Counted from the first letter of the stretch, positions 15,973-24,985 are shown. The stretch is DNA of 50,117 bases from Spirosoma fluviale (GCA_945868725.1 CAMBMU010000010.1:1-50117), one strand, 5' to 3'. Numbers and translations are program-made. The notes: a model not told the origin generated them from the letters alone.

Positions 15973-16899
15973 ATGTCGCAACTCAGCACCAGGCACCTTT
16001 TAGGCATCAAAGAACTTAGCGAAGCAGACATCCGGCTTGTGCTGGATACGGCCACTAATTTCAAGGAAGTGATCAATCGGCCCATCAAGAAAGTTCCTTC
16101 CCTTCGTGACATTACCATTGCCAATATTTTCTTTGAAAACTCTACCCGCACCCGGCTCTCGTTTGAACTGGCAGAGAAGCGACTGAGTGCAGATGTAGTC
16201 AATTTTTCATCCTCAAATAGTTCTGTCAAGAAAGGGGAAACCCTCGTGGATACGGTCAATAACATTTTGGCCATGAAGGTGGATATGGTGGTGATGCGTC
16301 ATGCCAGCCCAGGAGCCCCTCATTTCCTTTCCAAAAATGTCCCTGCCAATGTAATCAATGCGGGAGATGGAACGCACGAGCATCCTACCCAAGCGCTTTT
16401 GGATGCCTTTTCCATGCAGGAAAAGTTGGGTGACCTAACCGGTAAAAAAATAGCCATCATCGGCGATATCCTGCACTCTCGGGTGGCGCTTTCGAATATT
16501 TTCTGCCTTCAAAAGCTAGGCGCAGAAGTTCGGGTATGCGGGCCAGTCACTTTGATTCCCAAGTACATCGAAAGTCTTGGGGTGAAGGTCGAGTTGGATT
16601 TACACAAAATTTTGGACTGGTGTGATGTAGCCAACGTGCTTCGAATTCAGTTGGAGCGTCAGCAAATCAAGTATTTTCCAAGCCTTCGGGAGTACTCTTT
16701 GTACTATGGCATCAACAAAAAGATGCTAGATGGACTCAACAAAGAGATTGTGATCATGCACCCGGGCCCTATCAATAGGGGAGTAGAATTGAGCTCAGAT
16801 GCAGCAGACTCTGCACACTCTATTATCTTAGATCAAGTCGAAAATGGGGTAGCTGTTCGGATGGCGGTTCTATACCTGCTTGCAGGTGCCAAGGGATGA
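15973..16899 (+). CDS. pyrB: Aspartate carbamoyltransferase catalytic subunit
   Basis: The enzyme (308 residues) joins carbamoyl phosphate and aspartate, the committed step of pyrimidine synthesis. The carbamoyl-phosphate loop STRTR is at residues 57-61 (ENSTRTRLSFE), followed by the SSSNSSVKKGE loop, HPTQALLD and a late HPGPINRG, all diagnostic for catalytic chains. The frame is open further upstream, but the ATG at 15973 lies two bases after the pyrR stop and gives a typical N-terminus (MSQLSTRHLLGI). No regulatory chain (pyrI) is next to it. The 182 bases after it are AT-rich and hold no gene. Confidence 0.95.
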   Translation: MSQLSTRHLLGIKELSEADIRLVLDTATNFKEVINRPIKKVPSLRDITIANIFFENSTRTRLSFELAEKRLSADVVNFSSSNSSVKKGETLVDTVNNILAMKVDMVVMRHASPGAPHFLSKNVPANVINAGDGTHEHPTQALLDAFSMQEKLGDLTGKKIAIIGDILHSRVALSNIFCLQKLGAEVRVCGPVTLIPKYIESLGVKVELDLHKILDWCDVANVLRIQLERQQIKYFPSLREYSLYYGINKKMLDGLNKEIVIMHPGPINRGVELSSDAADSAHSIILDQVENGVAVRMAVLYLLAGAKG

Positions 16900-17081
16900 T
16901 TTAAATGGCTAGCTACAACGAATCATTTTTTTTATTTAAAAATAATAGAATCAGAGAAGTCTAATAAGATTGGAATTATCTTTTTTGCCCTTGCTCGCTA
17001 CCTAGTTAACCCGAATCAGTTTCAAATCGGCTTTTGGATTGGAACAAAACATTAGCCTATCCTCCTTTTAAATACCACGAA

Positions 17082-17798
17082 ATGTTAACCGTTACGCAAC
17101 TCACAAAAGTATACAACAAGCAGGCGGCTGTCCAAGACATCAGCTTTGACCTTGCAGGTGGCGAAGTGGTAGGTTTGCTTGGACCCAATGGGGCTGGAAA
17201 AAGCACCACCATGAAGTGTATTGTGGGTTTGATCCGCAAAACAGCCGGAGAGATCACGATTGGGGGACACGATCACCTGTCGGTGGAGGCCAAGCGATTA
17301 TTCAGCTACATTCCTGAAACGCCCTATGTCTACGATTTATTGACCATTTGGGAGCACATGCAGTTTATCGCGCAAGCCTATGGGGTGAAGGATTGGAAGC
17401 CCAAGGCTTTGGAATTGTTGGAATTGTATGAGCTTGACGACAAGCAGAAAAAATTGGGAAGAGACCTATCCAAAGGCATGCGGCAGAAGGTTTCGATTTG
17501 CTGTGCTTTGCTTCCAGACCCGCAGCTTCTATTTTTTGATGAGCCGATGATTGGATTGGATCCCAAAGCGATTAAAAACACCAAAAACTTGTTCAAAACA
17601 TTGAAGGAGCAGGGGAAAACTATTTTGGTTTCTACCCACTTGATTGAAGGAATTGAGTCGATTGCGGACCGGATCCTGATTATGAAGGATGGCCAAATTA
17701 TTGGCAATGACACGATTGCAAACTTGAGGCTACAAGCAGAAACTGGATCCGGCCTAAGTTTAGAAGATTTGTTTTTAGAATTGACCAAAGATGAATGA
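17082..17798 (+). CDS. ABC transporter ATP-binding protein
   Basis: The 238-residue ATPase has Walker A GPNGAGKST (residues 34-42), an ABC signature LSKGMRQKVSI, and Walker B LLFFDEPMIGLD followed by the H-loop STHLIEG. The type is that of exporter ATPases pairing with separate permeases. The ATG at 17082 (MLTVTQLTKVYNK) is preferred over an upstream in-frame ATG at 17034 because it gives the normal start of the domain. It overlaps the permease gene by eight bases, so the two make one transporter with unknown cargo. Confidence 0.9.
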   Translation: MLTVTQLTKVYNKQAAVQDISFDLAGGEVVGLLGPNGAGKSTTMKCIVGLIRKTAGEITIGGHDHLSVEAKRLFSYIPETPYVYDLLTIWEHMQFIAQAYGVKDWKPKALELLELYELDDKQKKLGRDLSKGMRQKVSICCALLPDPQLLFFDEPMIGLDPKAIKNTKNLFKTLKEQGKTILVSTHLIEGIESIADRILIMKDGQIIGNDTIANLRLQAETGSGLSLEDLFLELTKDE

Positions 17799-19416
17799 GT
17801 TTCGCCTACTCCTGAAAAAGGATTTTTTGATTTTCATCAATAATCTTCTTCTAATTTTCCGGAACCCACTTCGCTTGATTCCCTATGGGATTGCTGCCTT
17901 GTACTTTGTCTTTATGTATTCCAAGGGAATTTCAGGTAGTGAGCGGGTCAGCTCTGAAGTGAATTTGGATGCTGCAGCTGAGGCAGATGTCACCCAGCAG
18001 AATGTCATCGGTGGTTTGACGGTTGTGGCCTTGATTTTTTTTATTTTTCAGCTGTACCGGGCTACTAAAAACAACATTACTTTTTTTAAGATGGCAGACG
18101 TAAACCTGCTATTTCCTGCACCGGTGAAGCCCGAGAATATTTTGATGTACTACATGGCGAGATCCATTTTGCCTGCATTGGGTGGATCTTTGATTTTTTT
18201 AGTCTACAGCGGTGGTCAGCTTGCCAGTGAATTTAGTGTAGACTTTGTTGGGGGCATGTTTTTGCTACTCGGTTTTACGCTTTACTTCTTTCTTATTTTT
18301 CCGCTTCGGTTTTTGATTTACACGCTGCACACCCGCTTTGGGATTTTGGAGCAGTTGCGAGTGGCCGTTTTGGTGCTAGGGGTACTCCTCAGTGCTCTGG
18401 TTTTGATACCTGGGTTTTTGGCTCCAGTGTTTTGGGAGGGAATGTTTGCTTGGATTACCTCGCCCTGGTTTGATTTGTTTCCTGTAGTAGGCTGGAGTAG
18501 GGGGATGATGTCCTACTTTTTGGAGGGGAATTGGATCTTATCTTCCGCCTATTTGTTTCTGTATTGCGTCACTTATTATGCAGTAGTGAAGTTGGTGATT
18601 CAGTATTCTGGGCATTACTATGAAGATGTGTTGGATGCTACCCAGAACAATGAAGATCGTCTGGAAAAGGCGAAAGGAACAAAAGAGGTGACAGAGGATG
18701 CCTACAGTCTAAACTCCAAAAAGCAATTGGCACTTCCTGAATTTGGTTTGGGAGCCAAGGCCCTGTACTGGAGAAACTATGTGCAGAGTAGCAGGCAGGA
18801 CCTCCATCCCCTGATTGGGCTGTATACAGGTGGAATGGCCGTATTGGGAATTGTTCTTGCGGGTTTAGGCCACTTTGACTGGTTTTCGCATCAGGTACTT
18901 TACTTTTACCTCCTCTTTTTGCTCTTCTTTTATTTCATGGCCGGCATTGGAAGGGCAAATATTGGAGACCTGAAGAAACCTTGGTTTATTTTAATTCCTG
19001 CAAGTTGGTCTTCAAAATTTTGGAATATGATTAAGCTGGATCTGCTACAAACACTAATTTTTGCCTTGCTGCTGATTGTTCCTTCCGTATTTATTGGGGA
19101 CTACAATTTTTGGTTGATCGTGCTATTTCCGTTGGGCCTGATTTTCGCCTACGTGATTGGTCTTGGGGTCAACCTAATTCCTCAGGTGGGATTGGACGAG
19201 GGATGGGATCGCATACTGATCAAGCCCTTGATGATCGGGGGTATCGTTATTTTTGGAATAGTACCTACCTTATTTTTCTCCGGGCTGCTATTCGGCGTTA
19301 CAGGAAAGTTTGTTTTCGGCTTTGGGGCTGCAGTGCTGGGTTTAGGTTTTGTGGCTGCTATCCTTACCCATGTGGCCTTGGATATTTTAAAGCGACTGGA
19401 ATTTAAGGAGTTGTAA
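17791..19416 (+). CDS. ABC exporter permease, putative
   Basis: The 541-residue membrane protein has around twelve hydrophobic segments. A soluble stretch near residues 275-320 (ATQNNEDRLEKAKGTKEV) splits them into two halves. It starts eight bases inside the ATPase gene, so it is the partner permease. The layout matches the 'putative ABC exporter' permeases of Bacteroidota and Firmicutes, whose substrates are unknown. No extracytoplasmic catalytic domain or efflux signature is apparent. It ends 148 bases before the CBS-type enzyme gene; no clear terminator is present in that gap. Confidence 0.75.
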   Translation: MNEFRLLLKKDFLIFINNLLLIFRNPLRLIPYGIAALYFVFMYSKGISGSERVSSEVNLDAAAEADVTQQNVIGGLTVVALIFFIFQLYRATKNNITFFKMADVNLLFPAPVKPENILMYYMARSILPALGGSLIFLVYSGGQLASEFSVDFVGGMFLLLGFTLYFFLIFPLRFLIYTLHTRFGILEQLRVAVLVLGVLLSALVLIPGFLAPVFWEGMFAWITSPWFDLFPVVGWSRGMMSYFLEGNWILSSAYLFLYCVTYYAVVKLVIQYSGHYYEDVLDATQNNEDRLEKAKGTKEVTEDAYSLNSKKQLALPEFGLGAKALYWRNYVQSSRQDLHPLIGLYTGGMAVLGIVLAGLGHFDWFSHQVLYFYLLFLLFFYFMAGIGRANIGDLKKPWFILIPASWSSKFWNMIKLDLLQTLIFALLLIVPSVFIGDYNFWLIVLFPLGLIFAYVIGLGVNLIPQVGLDEGWDRILIKPLMIGGIVIFGIVPTLFFSGLLFGVTGKFVFGFGAAVLGLGFVAAILTHVALDILKRLEFKEL

Positions 19417-19533
19417 GTTTGAATCGCTATGAATGGTCCTTACTACCAGCGCTTTGGAAAATAGAAGTGGAGGATAGGTAGGATTTTTTTTTCAGTTCCT
19501 AGTTTAGAATAGGCAGGACCCAAGAATTTCATT

Positions 19534-19541
19534 TATTTTTG
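19534..19541 (+). promoter_or_regulatory. -7 promoter element upstream of the cystathionine beta-synthase-type gene
   Basis: TATTTTTG fits TAnnTTTG and lies 24 bases before the ATG at 19565. There is no TTG 19 bases upstream. Confidence 0.4.
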
Positions 19542-19564
19542 AGGTATCCAAATATAACCTCTCC

Positions 19565-20932
19565 ATGATTTACAACTCCATTATCGAAACGATCGGGAAT
19601 ACCCCGATGATCCGCCTCAACAAGCTTTCCTTAGGTATTAAAGGGGAGGTGTTGGTTAAAGTGGAATACTTTAATCCCGGCAACTCGATGAAAGACCGCA
19701 TGGCGATCAAGATGGTGGAGGATGCAGAAAAGGCGGGCTTGCTTAAGCCAGGAGGAACTTTGATAGAAGGAACTTCTGGGAATACGGGTATGGGCTTGGC
19801 ATTGGCTGCCATCGCCAAGGGCTACAAGTGTATTTTTACGATGGCGGATAAGCAATCCAAAGAAAAGATTGATATCCTTCGCGCTGTAGGTGCAGAAGTA
19901 GTCGTATGCCCCACCAATGTGACACCCGAAGACCCTCGATCGTATTATTCCGTAGCTCGCAAATTAAATAAGGAGATCCCGAATTCATTCTACCCCAACC
20001 AATACGATAACTTGTCCAATGCGCAAGCGCATTACGAGACTACCGGACCAGAAATCTGGAAAGACACGGATGGTAGGATCACGCATTATGCCGCAGGTGT
20101 AGGCACAGGCGGTTCCATGTGTGGTACGGCTAAGTATCTGAAGGAGCAAAATTCAAACATTGTGACGGTAGGTCTAGACACCTATGGCTCGGTTTTTAAG
20201 AAATACAAGGAAACCGGAATTTTTGATGAAAAGGAAATCTATCCTTACCTCACCGAAGGAATTGGGGAGGATATCTTGCCAAAGAATGTGGACTTTTCAT
20301 TGATTGACCACTTCATCAAGGTGACTGACAAGGATGCGGCGGTAATGACTCGGCGCTTGGCACGAGAGGAAGGGCTTTTTGTAGGCTGGTCCTGTGGATC
20401 TGCAGTGCATGGAGCCTTGGAGTATGCCAAGGAGCACTTAAAAGAAGGAGATGTGATGGTAATCATTCTTCCAGATCACGGAACCCGCTATTTGGGCAAG
20501 GTATACAATGACGAATGGATGCGTAATCATGGGTTTTTGGAAGACAAAACCTATGCTACGGCTCGGGATATTATTGCGCAGCGAAGTGGGACATATCAGC
20601 TCCTTTCAGTGAACAAAGCCGACACGGTAAAAGAAGCCATTGGCTTGATGAATGGGAAAAGTATTTCTCAGATTCCTGTGTTGGATGGAGAGGAGGTAGT
20701 TGGAAGCTTGACAGACAATAAACTTCTAGCAAAAATTATAGATAACCCCTTATTGAAAGATGCAACTGTGGCAGAAGTCATGGAAGGATCCATGAAGTTT
20801 GTGGCTTTGGATTCCACCTTAGATGTACTTTCTTCTATGGTAGAAAAGGAAAAAGCTGTTTTGGTTCGTGACACAGCGGACAAAATTCATATCATTACCA
20901 AGCACGATATTTTGGAGGCTTTTAGTAAATAA
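19565..20932 (+). CDS. PLP-dependent cystathionine beta-synthase/cysteine synthase with CBS domains
   Basis: Residues 1-325 are a fold-type II PLP enzyme: the Schiff-base lysine is K43 in NSMKDRM, GTSGNTG at 69-75 is the substrate loop, and GVGTGGS near 180 binds the cofactor phosphate. Residues about 335-455 form a CBS-domain pair (YQLLSVNKADTVKEAIGLMN, ISQIPVLDG, then a second repeat), as in cystathionine beta-synthase, where the pair can bind adenosyl ligands. The enzyme makes cystathionine from serine and homocysteine, or cysteine from an activated serine; the sequence alone does not decide. No C-terminal truncation. Its stop codon directly abuts the next gene. Confidence 0.85.
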   Translation: MIYNSIIETIGNTPMIRLNKLSLGIKGEVLVKVEYFNPGNSMKDRMAIKMVEDAEKAGLLKPGGTLIEGTSGNTGMGLALAAIAKGYKCIFTMADKQSKEKIDILRAVGAEVVVCPTNVTPEDPRSYYSVARKLNKEIPNSFYPNQYDNLSNAQAHYETTGPEIWKDTDGRITHYAAGVGTGGSMCGTAKYLKEQNSNIVTVGLDTYGSVFKKYKETGIFDEKEIYPYLTEGIGEDILPKNVDFSLIDHFIKVTDKDAAVMTRRLAREEGLFVGWSCGSAVHGALEYAKEHLKEGDVMVIILPDHGTRYLGKVYNDEWMRNHGFLEDKTYATARDIIAQRSGTYQLLSVNKADTVKEAIGLMNGKSISQIPVLDGEEVVGSLTDNKLLAKIIDNPLLKDATVAEVMEGSMKFVALDSTLDVLSSMVEKEKAVLVRDTADKIHIITKHDILEAFSK

Positions 20933-21580
20933 ATGAAAATAGACCGCCTGCTTACGGTACCTGTAGCGATAGATATTAAGGCTGCTTTTGTAAGGGCATG
21001 GGCGCTTTACAGGATTCATCCGTTTTTCTTTTCCATGTACATGCTTCTGATTCTTTCCATTCAAGGCATGGTCGTGATCTATGCTCAGGAGTACATGATT
21101 GTTTACAGTACCTTGCTAGCCCCACCTTTTTATGCGGGGTTTTACCTAGTTGCCAATAAGATGAGTCGTGGGGAGTCAGTGGTTTACCCTGATTTTTTTA
21201 CGGGCTTTCGCTTTTGGATTCCTTCGGTAATCATTTCCTTGCTCAGCCAGGTGTTAATTGCCTTGGGATTGATCGCGTTGATTCTGCCGGGGATATACCT
21301 TGGTGTTGGCTACTTGTTTGCGATTCAAATGGGTATTTTTGGAGGGATGGATCCCTGGTCAGCCATGGAATGGAGTAGAAAACTTATCACGCGTAATTGG
21401 TGGCAGTTTTTGGTCTTGGTTCTAATTTTTATTGTATTCAATGCAGCGGGAATTTTGCTGGCTGGAATCGGTTTAGTGGTGACGCTACCGCTTACTTTTT
21501 TGGTGCTTTACGTCCTGTTTGAGGACCTAACTCGGGAGGTATTTTCAGAGGAAGACGAGCTTCCCACTACTCATGGGTAA
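20933..21580 (+). CDS. Membrane protein, YciC/DUF975-like layout
   Basis: The 215-residue protein has about five or six membrane spans and the features LALILPGIYLGVGYLFA and WSAMEWSRKLITRNWWQF. A PG-Y motif in one span followed by a helix with W-A--WS is typical of YciC- and DUF975-like membrane proteins, whose role is not established. Its ATG follows the stop codon of the CBS-type enzyme without a base between, so the two are co-transcribed. The last 14 bases overlap the 3' end of plsC on the other strand. Confidence 0.65.
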   Translation: MKIDRLLTVPVAIDIKAAFVRAWALYRIHPFFFSMYMLLILSIQGMVVIYAQEYMIVYSTLLAPPFYAGFYLVANKMSRGESVVYPDFFTGFRFWIPSVIISLLSQVLIALGLIALILPGIYLGVGYLFAIQMGIFGGMDPWSAMEWSRKLITRNWWQFLVLVLIFIVFNAAGILLAGIGLVVTLPLTFLVLYVLFEDLTREVFSEEDELPTTHG

Positions 21581-22298
21581 GAATCATCGCTTCTAGTCTA
21601 TTTCTGCATTTTTCAGCAAAGGCATCCACCTCGTTAGTAGATGAGGTAGTAGGAGGAATGAGGGGCTTGGAAAAGTAAACCCTGATTTTCCCTGGTTTGA
21701 GCAGGAGAGAGCCCCTTTTCATCAGTTTATCTGCTCCGATTACAGCCATTTCCATGATTGGGGTTTGGGTTTCGATGGCCAGCCGAAAGGCTCCTTTTTG
21801 GAAGGGGAGTAGCGTTTGGTCCGTATTGTTTCGGGTGCCTTCAGGCGATACGACCACGGAGATGCCTTGATTGAGGAGGGTCACCAGTTTTTCCATGCTT
21901 TTATGTCTTGACTCTGGATTGCTTCGATCCACCCAGATGGCTAGTTTGCTCACTACCGTACTAAAAACAGGGATTTTAGAAAGTTCCTTTTTTCCAATCG
22001 CTCGAACATAATGAGGAATCACCATGGGGAGCAGCGGGGCATCTAAGTTGGAGCGGTGGTTGAATATATAGATGTAGGATTCCTTGAAGTCGATGTGCTC
22101 CATCCCATGTACCTCGAACCGAATTCCCGATAAAAATGCCCAAATTCCTACCCAAAGGCGGATAAACACAAAGGAGATTTTATCTCCTCGTGGGTGAATA
22201 AGCAATGGAATAAGCACAAATAGGCCCAGCAACAGCATGAGCACAAAAAAAAGTAGCGCTGAATAGATGGTGTAGATCCATTGAAAGGATTTGAACAT
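21567..22298 (-). CDS. plsC: 1-acyl-sn-glycerol-3-phosphate acyltransferase
   Basis: The 243-residue enzyme transfers an acyl group to lysophosphatidate in phospholipid synthesis. Two membrane spans occupy residues 10-33 and 41-58. The catalytic HX4D is H81-D86 (NHRSNLD) and the glycerophosphate-binding EGTR is at residues 153-156. Length and motif spacing fit PlsC. It is a single minus-strand gene; its 3' end overlaps the preceding membrane-protein gene by 14 bases, a tail-to-tail arrangement. Related acyltransferases for ornithine lipids share these motifs and cannot be wholly excluded. Confidence 0.85.
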   Translation of the reverse strand: MFKSFQWIYTIYSALLFFVLMLLLGLFVLIPLLIHPRGDKISFVFIRLWVGIWAFLSGIRFEVHGMEHIDFKESYIYIFNHRSNLDAPLLPMVIPHYVRAIGKKELSKIPVFSTVVSKLAIWVDRSNPESRHKSMEKLVTLLNQGISVVVSPEGTRNNTDQTLLPFQKGAFRLAIETQTPIMEMAVIGADKLMKRGSLLLKPGKIRVYFSKPLIPPTTSSTNEVDAFAEKCRNRLEAMILTHE

Positions 22299-22352
22299 TG
22301 AAAATTCTTTAGTAGGTTTGAGTTCGTAATAAATCTTTCACTCTTTGCTTGC

Positions 22353-22384
22353 AAGCCCCGATTTCGTGTCGGGGCTTATTTTTT
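22353..22384 (+). terminator. Intrinsic terminator between divergent genes
   Basis: A perfect nine-base GC-rich stem (AAGCCCCGA with TCGGGGCTT) is followed by a run of seven T after one A. It points toward rpsA, and no plus-strand gene lies directly upstream. See findings. Confidence 0.7.
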
Positions 22385-22485
22385 GAACTCAATTTTAGAA
22401 GGAATCCCTTTAAATACCAAGTTACAAGAGGAGAGGCGTAGGCGCTAATTTTCTTTCTGTTTTATTTTCATTTCAAGAAATCTCG

Positions 22486-22493
22486 TACCTTTG
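22486..22493 (+). promoter_or_regulatory. rpsA promoter -7 element
   Basis: TACCTTTG fits TAnnTTTG, about 108 bases before the rpsA ATG. It implies a leader of about 100 bases, which contains two hairpins. The 303-base gap at 22299-22601 holds this promoter, the terminator at 22353 and the leader only. Confidence 0.55.
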
Positions 22494-22515
22494 CAGTCCA
22501 TTCGAGTGAATGGGG

Positions 22516-22594
22516 CGTTTTGGAAGTACCAAACGTTCAGTATTAACCCAAAAACTACTTCCTTATGACTCTAGGGAAGTTGGTAATCAGAGTC
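22516..22594 (+). promoter_or_regulatory. Structured rpsA leader with two hairpins
   Basis: The first stem is CGTTTTGG (22516-22523) with CCAAACG (22529-22535), with one unpaired base. The second is GACTCT (22567-22572) with AGAGTC (22589-22594), ending seven bases before the ATG. S1 autoregulates its own translation in proteobacteria through leader structure; a similar role here is inferred. Confidence 0.4.
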
Positions 22595-22601
22595 TTATTT
22601 T

Positions 22602-24374
22602 ATGTCTAGTACAAAAGAATTTGATTGGGATAGCTTCAGCACCAAAGGTTTTGGTGAAGGATATACCAAAGAGCAAAAAGCTCAAATGGAAGCCATGTAT
22701 GCAGGCACTTTGAGTGAGATCACTGAAAAAGAAGTGATCAAAGGAGTGGTAGTAGGAATAAACGACAAGGATGTAATCATCAATATCGGATTCAAGTCTG
22801 ATGGCTTAGTGCCACTTTCTGAATTCCGTGACCTTGCTAGCATCAAAGTTGGCGACGAGGTAGATGTATTCATCGAAGAGCAAGAAAATGCTTTGGGTCA
22901 GTTGATTTTGTCCCGTAAGAAGGCCAAAATCGTCCGTGCATGGCTTGATATTGAGTCTGCCTTGGAGAACGATAGCGTAATCGAAGGTCTAGTGAAGCGT
23001 AGAACTAAGGGTGGTTTGATTGTAGACATCTACGGTGTTGAAGCCTTCTTGCCTGGTTCTCAGATTGACGTGAAGCCTATCCGTGATTTCGATATCTATG
23101 TAGGTAAGAAAATGGAAGTAAAGGTGGTGAAAATCAACCACACCAACGATAACGTAGTTGTTTCGCATAAGGTCTTGATTGAAAAAGATCTGGAGAAGCA
23201 AAAAGCAGAGATTCTAAACAACCTAGAGAAAGGTCAGGTATTGGAAGGGGTGATCAAGAACATGACCAACTTCGGTGTATTCATCGATTTGGGAGGTGTA
23301 GATGGTCTACTTCACATCACCGATATTTCTTGGGGTCGTATCAACCATCCAGAAGAAGTATTGCAGCTTGACCAGAAGGTTCAGATTGTGGTACTTGACT
23401 TTGACGATGAGAAGCGAAGAATTTCTTTGGGTATGAAGCAGTTGAGCGCTCATCCTTGGGATTCCTTGGCATCAACGCTAGAAGTTGGGTCAAGAGTAAA
23501 AGGCAAGATCGTGAACGTAGCAGACTACGGCGCATTCTTGGAATTGGCTCCTGGAGTAGAAGGTTTGATTCACGTATCTGAAATGAGCTGGTCTCAGCAC
23601 CTAAGAAACCCTGCCGATTTTGTGAAGGTAGGCGTGGAAATTGAAGCTGTGGTATTGACTCTAGATAAGGACGATAGAAAGATGTCTTTGGGCATCAAGC
23701 AGCTTACCGAAGATCCTTGGACTAAAGGTGACATGTCTACGAAGTATGCAGTAGGCACTAAGCACAAAGGCGTGGTTCGTAACTTGACTAACTTCGGTTT
23801 ATTCCTTGAATTGGAAGAGGGTATCGATGGCCTAGTACACGTATCTGACCTTTCTTGGACCAAGAAAATCAAGCACCCATCTGAATTTGTCAAAGTAGGA
23901 GACGAGCTAGATGTAGCGGTATTGGAATTGGATGTAGAAAACAGAAGACTTGCATTGGGTCACAAGCAATTGGAACAGAATCCATGGGATACTTTCGAAA
24001 CCTTGTTCCCAATCGGATCTGTACATAAGTGCATTGTAAATTCTAAGAACGATAAAGGTGCAGTCCTTGAACTTCCTTATGGACTTGAGGGCTTCGCAAC
24101 AGTGAAAAACCTGGATAAAGAAGACGGTTCTCAAGTAGAAGTTGGTGAATCAGTAGATTTCAAAGTAACTGAGTTCTCCAAAGACGACAAGCGAATTGTA
24201 CTTTCTCACTCTTCATTATTCAGAGAAGAAGCGAAAGCACCTAAGAAGGCTACAACTCCTCCTGTTAAGAAGAAAGAGGAAGCCGCTGAGATGCCTGCAC
24301 AGGCGGAGAAGTCAACCTTTGGTGACATCGATGCACTTGCTGAATTGAAAGAGAAAATGGAAGGCAAGAAGTAA
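22602..24374 (+). CDS. rpsA: 30S ribosomal protein S1
   Basis: The 590-residue protein contains six S1 (OB-fold) RNA-binding repeats, beginning near residues 40, 120, 205, 295, 380 and 470. The third to fifth show the standard pattern of the type VGVFIDLGG-VDGLLHITDISW. The C-terminus is Lys/Glu/Pro-rich and disordered. S1 helps the ribosome unfold and bind mRNA; this matters in Bacteroidota, where Shine-Dalgarno sequences are rare. The ATG at 22602 begins MSSTKEFDWDSF. Single-gene transcription unit with its own promoter and a strong terminator 27 bases after the stop. Confidence 0.95.
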   Translation: MSSTKEFDWDSFSTKGFGEGYTKEQKAQMEAMYAGTLSEITEKEVIKGVVVGINDKDVIINIGFKSDGLVPLSEFRDLASIKVGDEVDVFIEEQENALGQLILSRKKAKIVRAWLDIESALENDSVIEGLVKRRTKGGLIVDIYGVEAFLPGSQIDVKPIRDFDIYVGKKMEVKVVKINHTNDNVVVSHKVLIEKDLEKQKAEILNNLEKGQVLEGVIKNMTNFGVFIDLGGVDGLLHITDISWGRINHPEEVLQLDQKVQIVVLDFDDEKRRISLGMKQLSAHPWDSLASTLEVGSRVKGKIVNVADYGAFLELAPGVEGLIHVSEMSWSQHLRNPADFVKVGVEIEAVVLTLDKDDRKMSLGIKQLTEDPWTKGDMSTKYAVGTKHKGVVRNLTNFGLFLELEEGIDGLVHVSDLSWTKKIKHPSEFVKVGDELDVAVLELDVENRRLALGHKQLEQNPWDTFETLFPIGSVHKCIVNSKNDKGAVLELPYGLEGFATVKNLDKEDGSQVEVGESVDFKVTEFSKDDKRIVLSHSSLFREEAKAPKKATTPPVKKKEEAAEMPAQAEKSTFGDIDALAELKEKMEGKK

Positions 24375-24400
24375 AATTGCCCCAACCAAATACGTATAAA

Positions 24401-24428
24401 AACGCCAGCATCGCTGGCGTTTTTTTTG
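24401..24428 (+). terminator. rpsA terminator
   Basis: A nine-base stem AACGCCAGC/GCTGGCGTT with a three-base loop, followed by a run of eight T (24420-24427). Confidence 0.9.
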
Positions 24429-24512
24429 TCCATACCCCAGGAGTCTTTTCCGAATAAAAGCAAGTTCAAGATCTCCTTTTTCATTTTCATGGAAGTGAAA
24501 CTGGGATCAAAC

Positions 24513-24543
24513 GAAAAAAGCATCTCGGTAAGGAGATGCTTTT
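24513..24543 (-). terminator. Terminator of tRNA-Cys
   Basis: On the minus strand a GAGATGC/GCATCTC type stem with a six-base loop is followed by six T. It sits just downstream of the tRNA. Confidence 0.75.
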
Positions 24544-24548
24544 AGTAG

Positions 24549-24619
24549 AGGTCGCGAGCGGATTCGAACCGCTGTACGAGGTTTTGCAGACCTCTGCCTA
24601 GCCACTCGGCCACGCGACC
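24549..24619 (-). tRNA. tRNA-Cys (GCA)
   Basis: On the minus strand the 71-base sequence folds as a full tRNA: acceptor stem GGTCGCG/CGCGACC, D arm with GAGTGGCTA loop, anticodon stem GAGGT/ACCTC with loop CTGCAAA (anticodon GCA), and T arm GCGG-TTCGAAT-CCGC. The discriminator base is U, usual for cysteine tRNA. The 3' CCA is not encoded. It stands alone between rpsA and the act cluster and has its own terminator. Confidence 0.95.
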
Positions 24620-24912
24620 AATATTTGGAATGCAAATTTACGGAAAATCTTCGCTTCTACAACTGTGAGTTGAGAGTTTTCATTGGTATTTCTTGAGGGA
24701 TTATCGAATGGATCCGTTGTTCCAATTGTAGTCGATGATGGGCATAAATTTGGAAAACTGAAGCGCGGAATACTTGCACCAAATAAAATTGATTATTTAT
24801 AATTATTCTAAATAAAAATCACCCTTTGATTGACTTGTAATACACTGAAATACAGCAAAGTAGTTTGATGTTTTCAGATTACCTTTCCTATTTTAGAATA
24901 CCATATTCTTGT

Positions 24913-24942
24913 TTGAAAAATTAAAGCTCCGTACTACCTTTG
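24913..24942 (+). promoter_or_regulatory. Promoter of the alternative complex III cluster
   Basis: TTG at 24913-24915 is followed by exactly 19 bases and TACCTTTG at 24935-24942, a full match to the Bacteroidota consensus. The ATG of actA is 43 bases downstream. The region 24629-24912 before it is AT-rich and I see no gene in it. Confidence 0.75.
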
Positions 24943-24985
24943 CAGCAGTTACTGAGAACCGTTTAAACTATATAATTGCAATAAT

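Noticed and set aside
16900-17081. Terminator or small gene after pyrB
   Set aside because: Only a five-base AT-rich stem is visible and no open frame with protein-like content.
17378-17788. 136-codon open frame antisense to the ABC ATPase
   Set aside because: It is out of frame with a strongly conserved ATPase domain and its composition is typical of a shadow.
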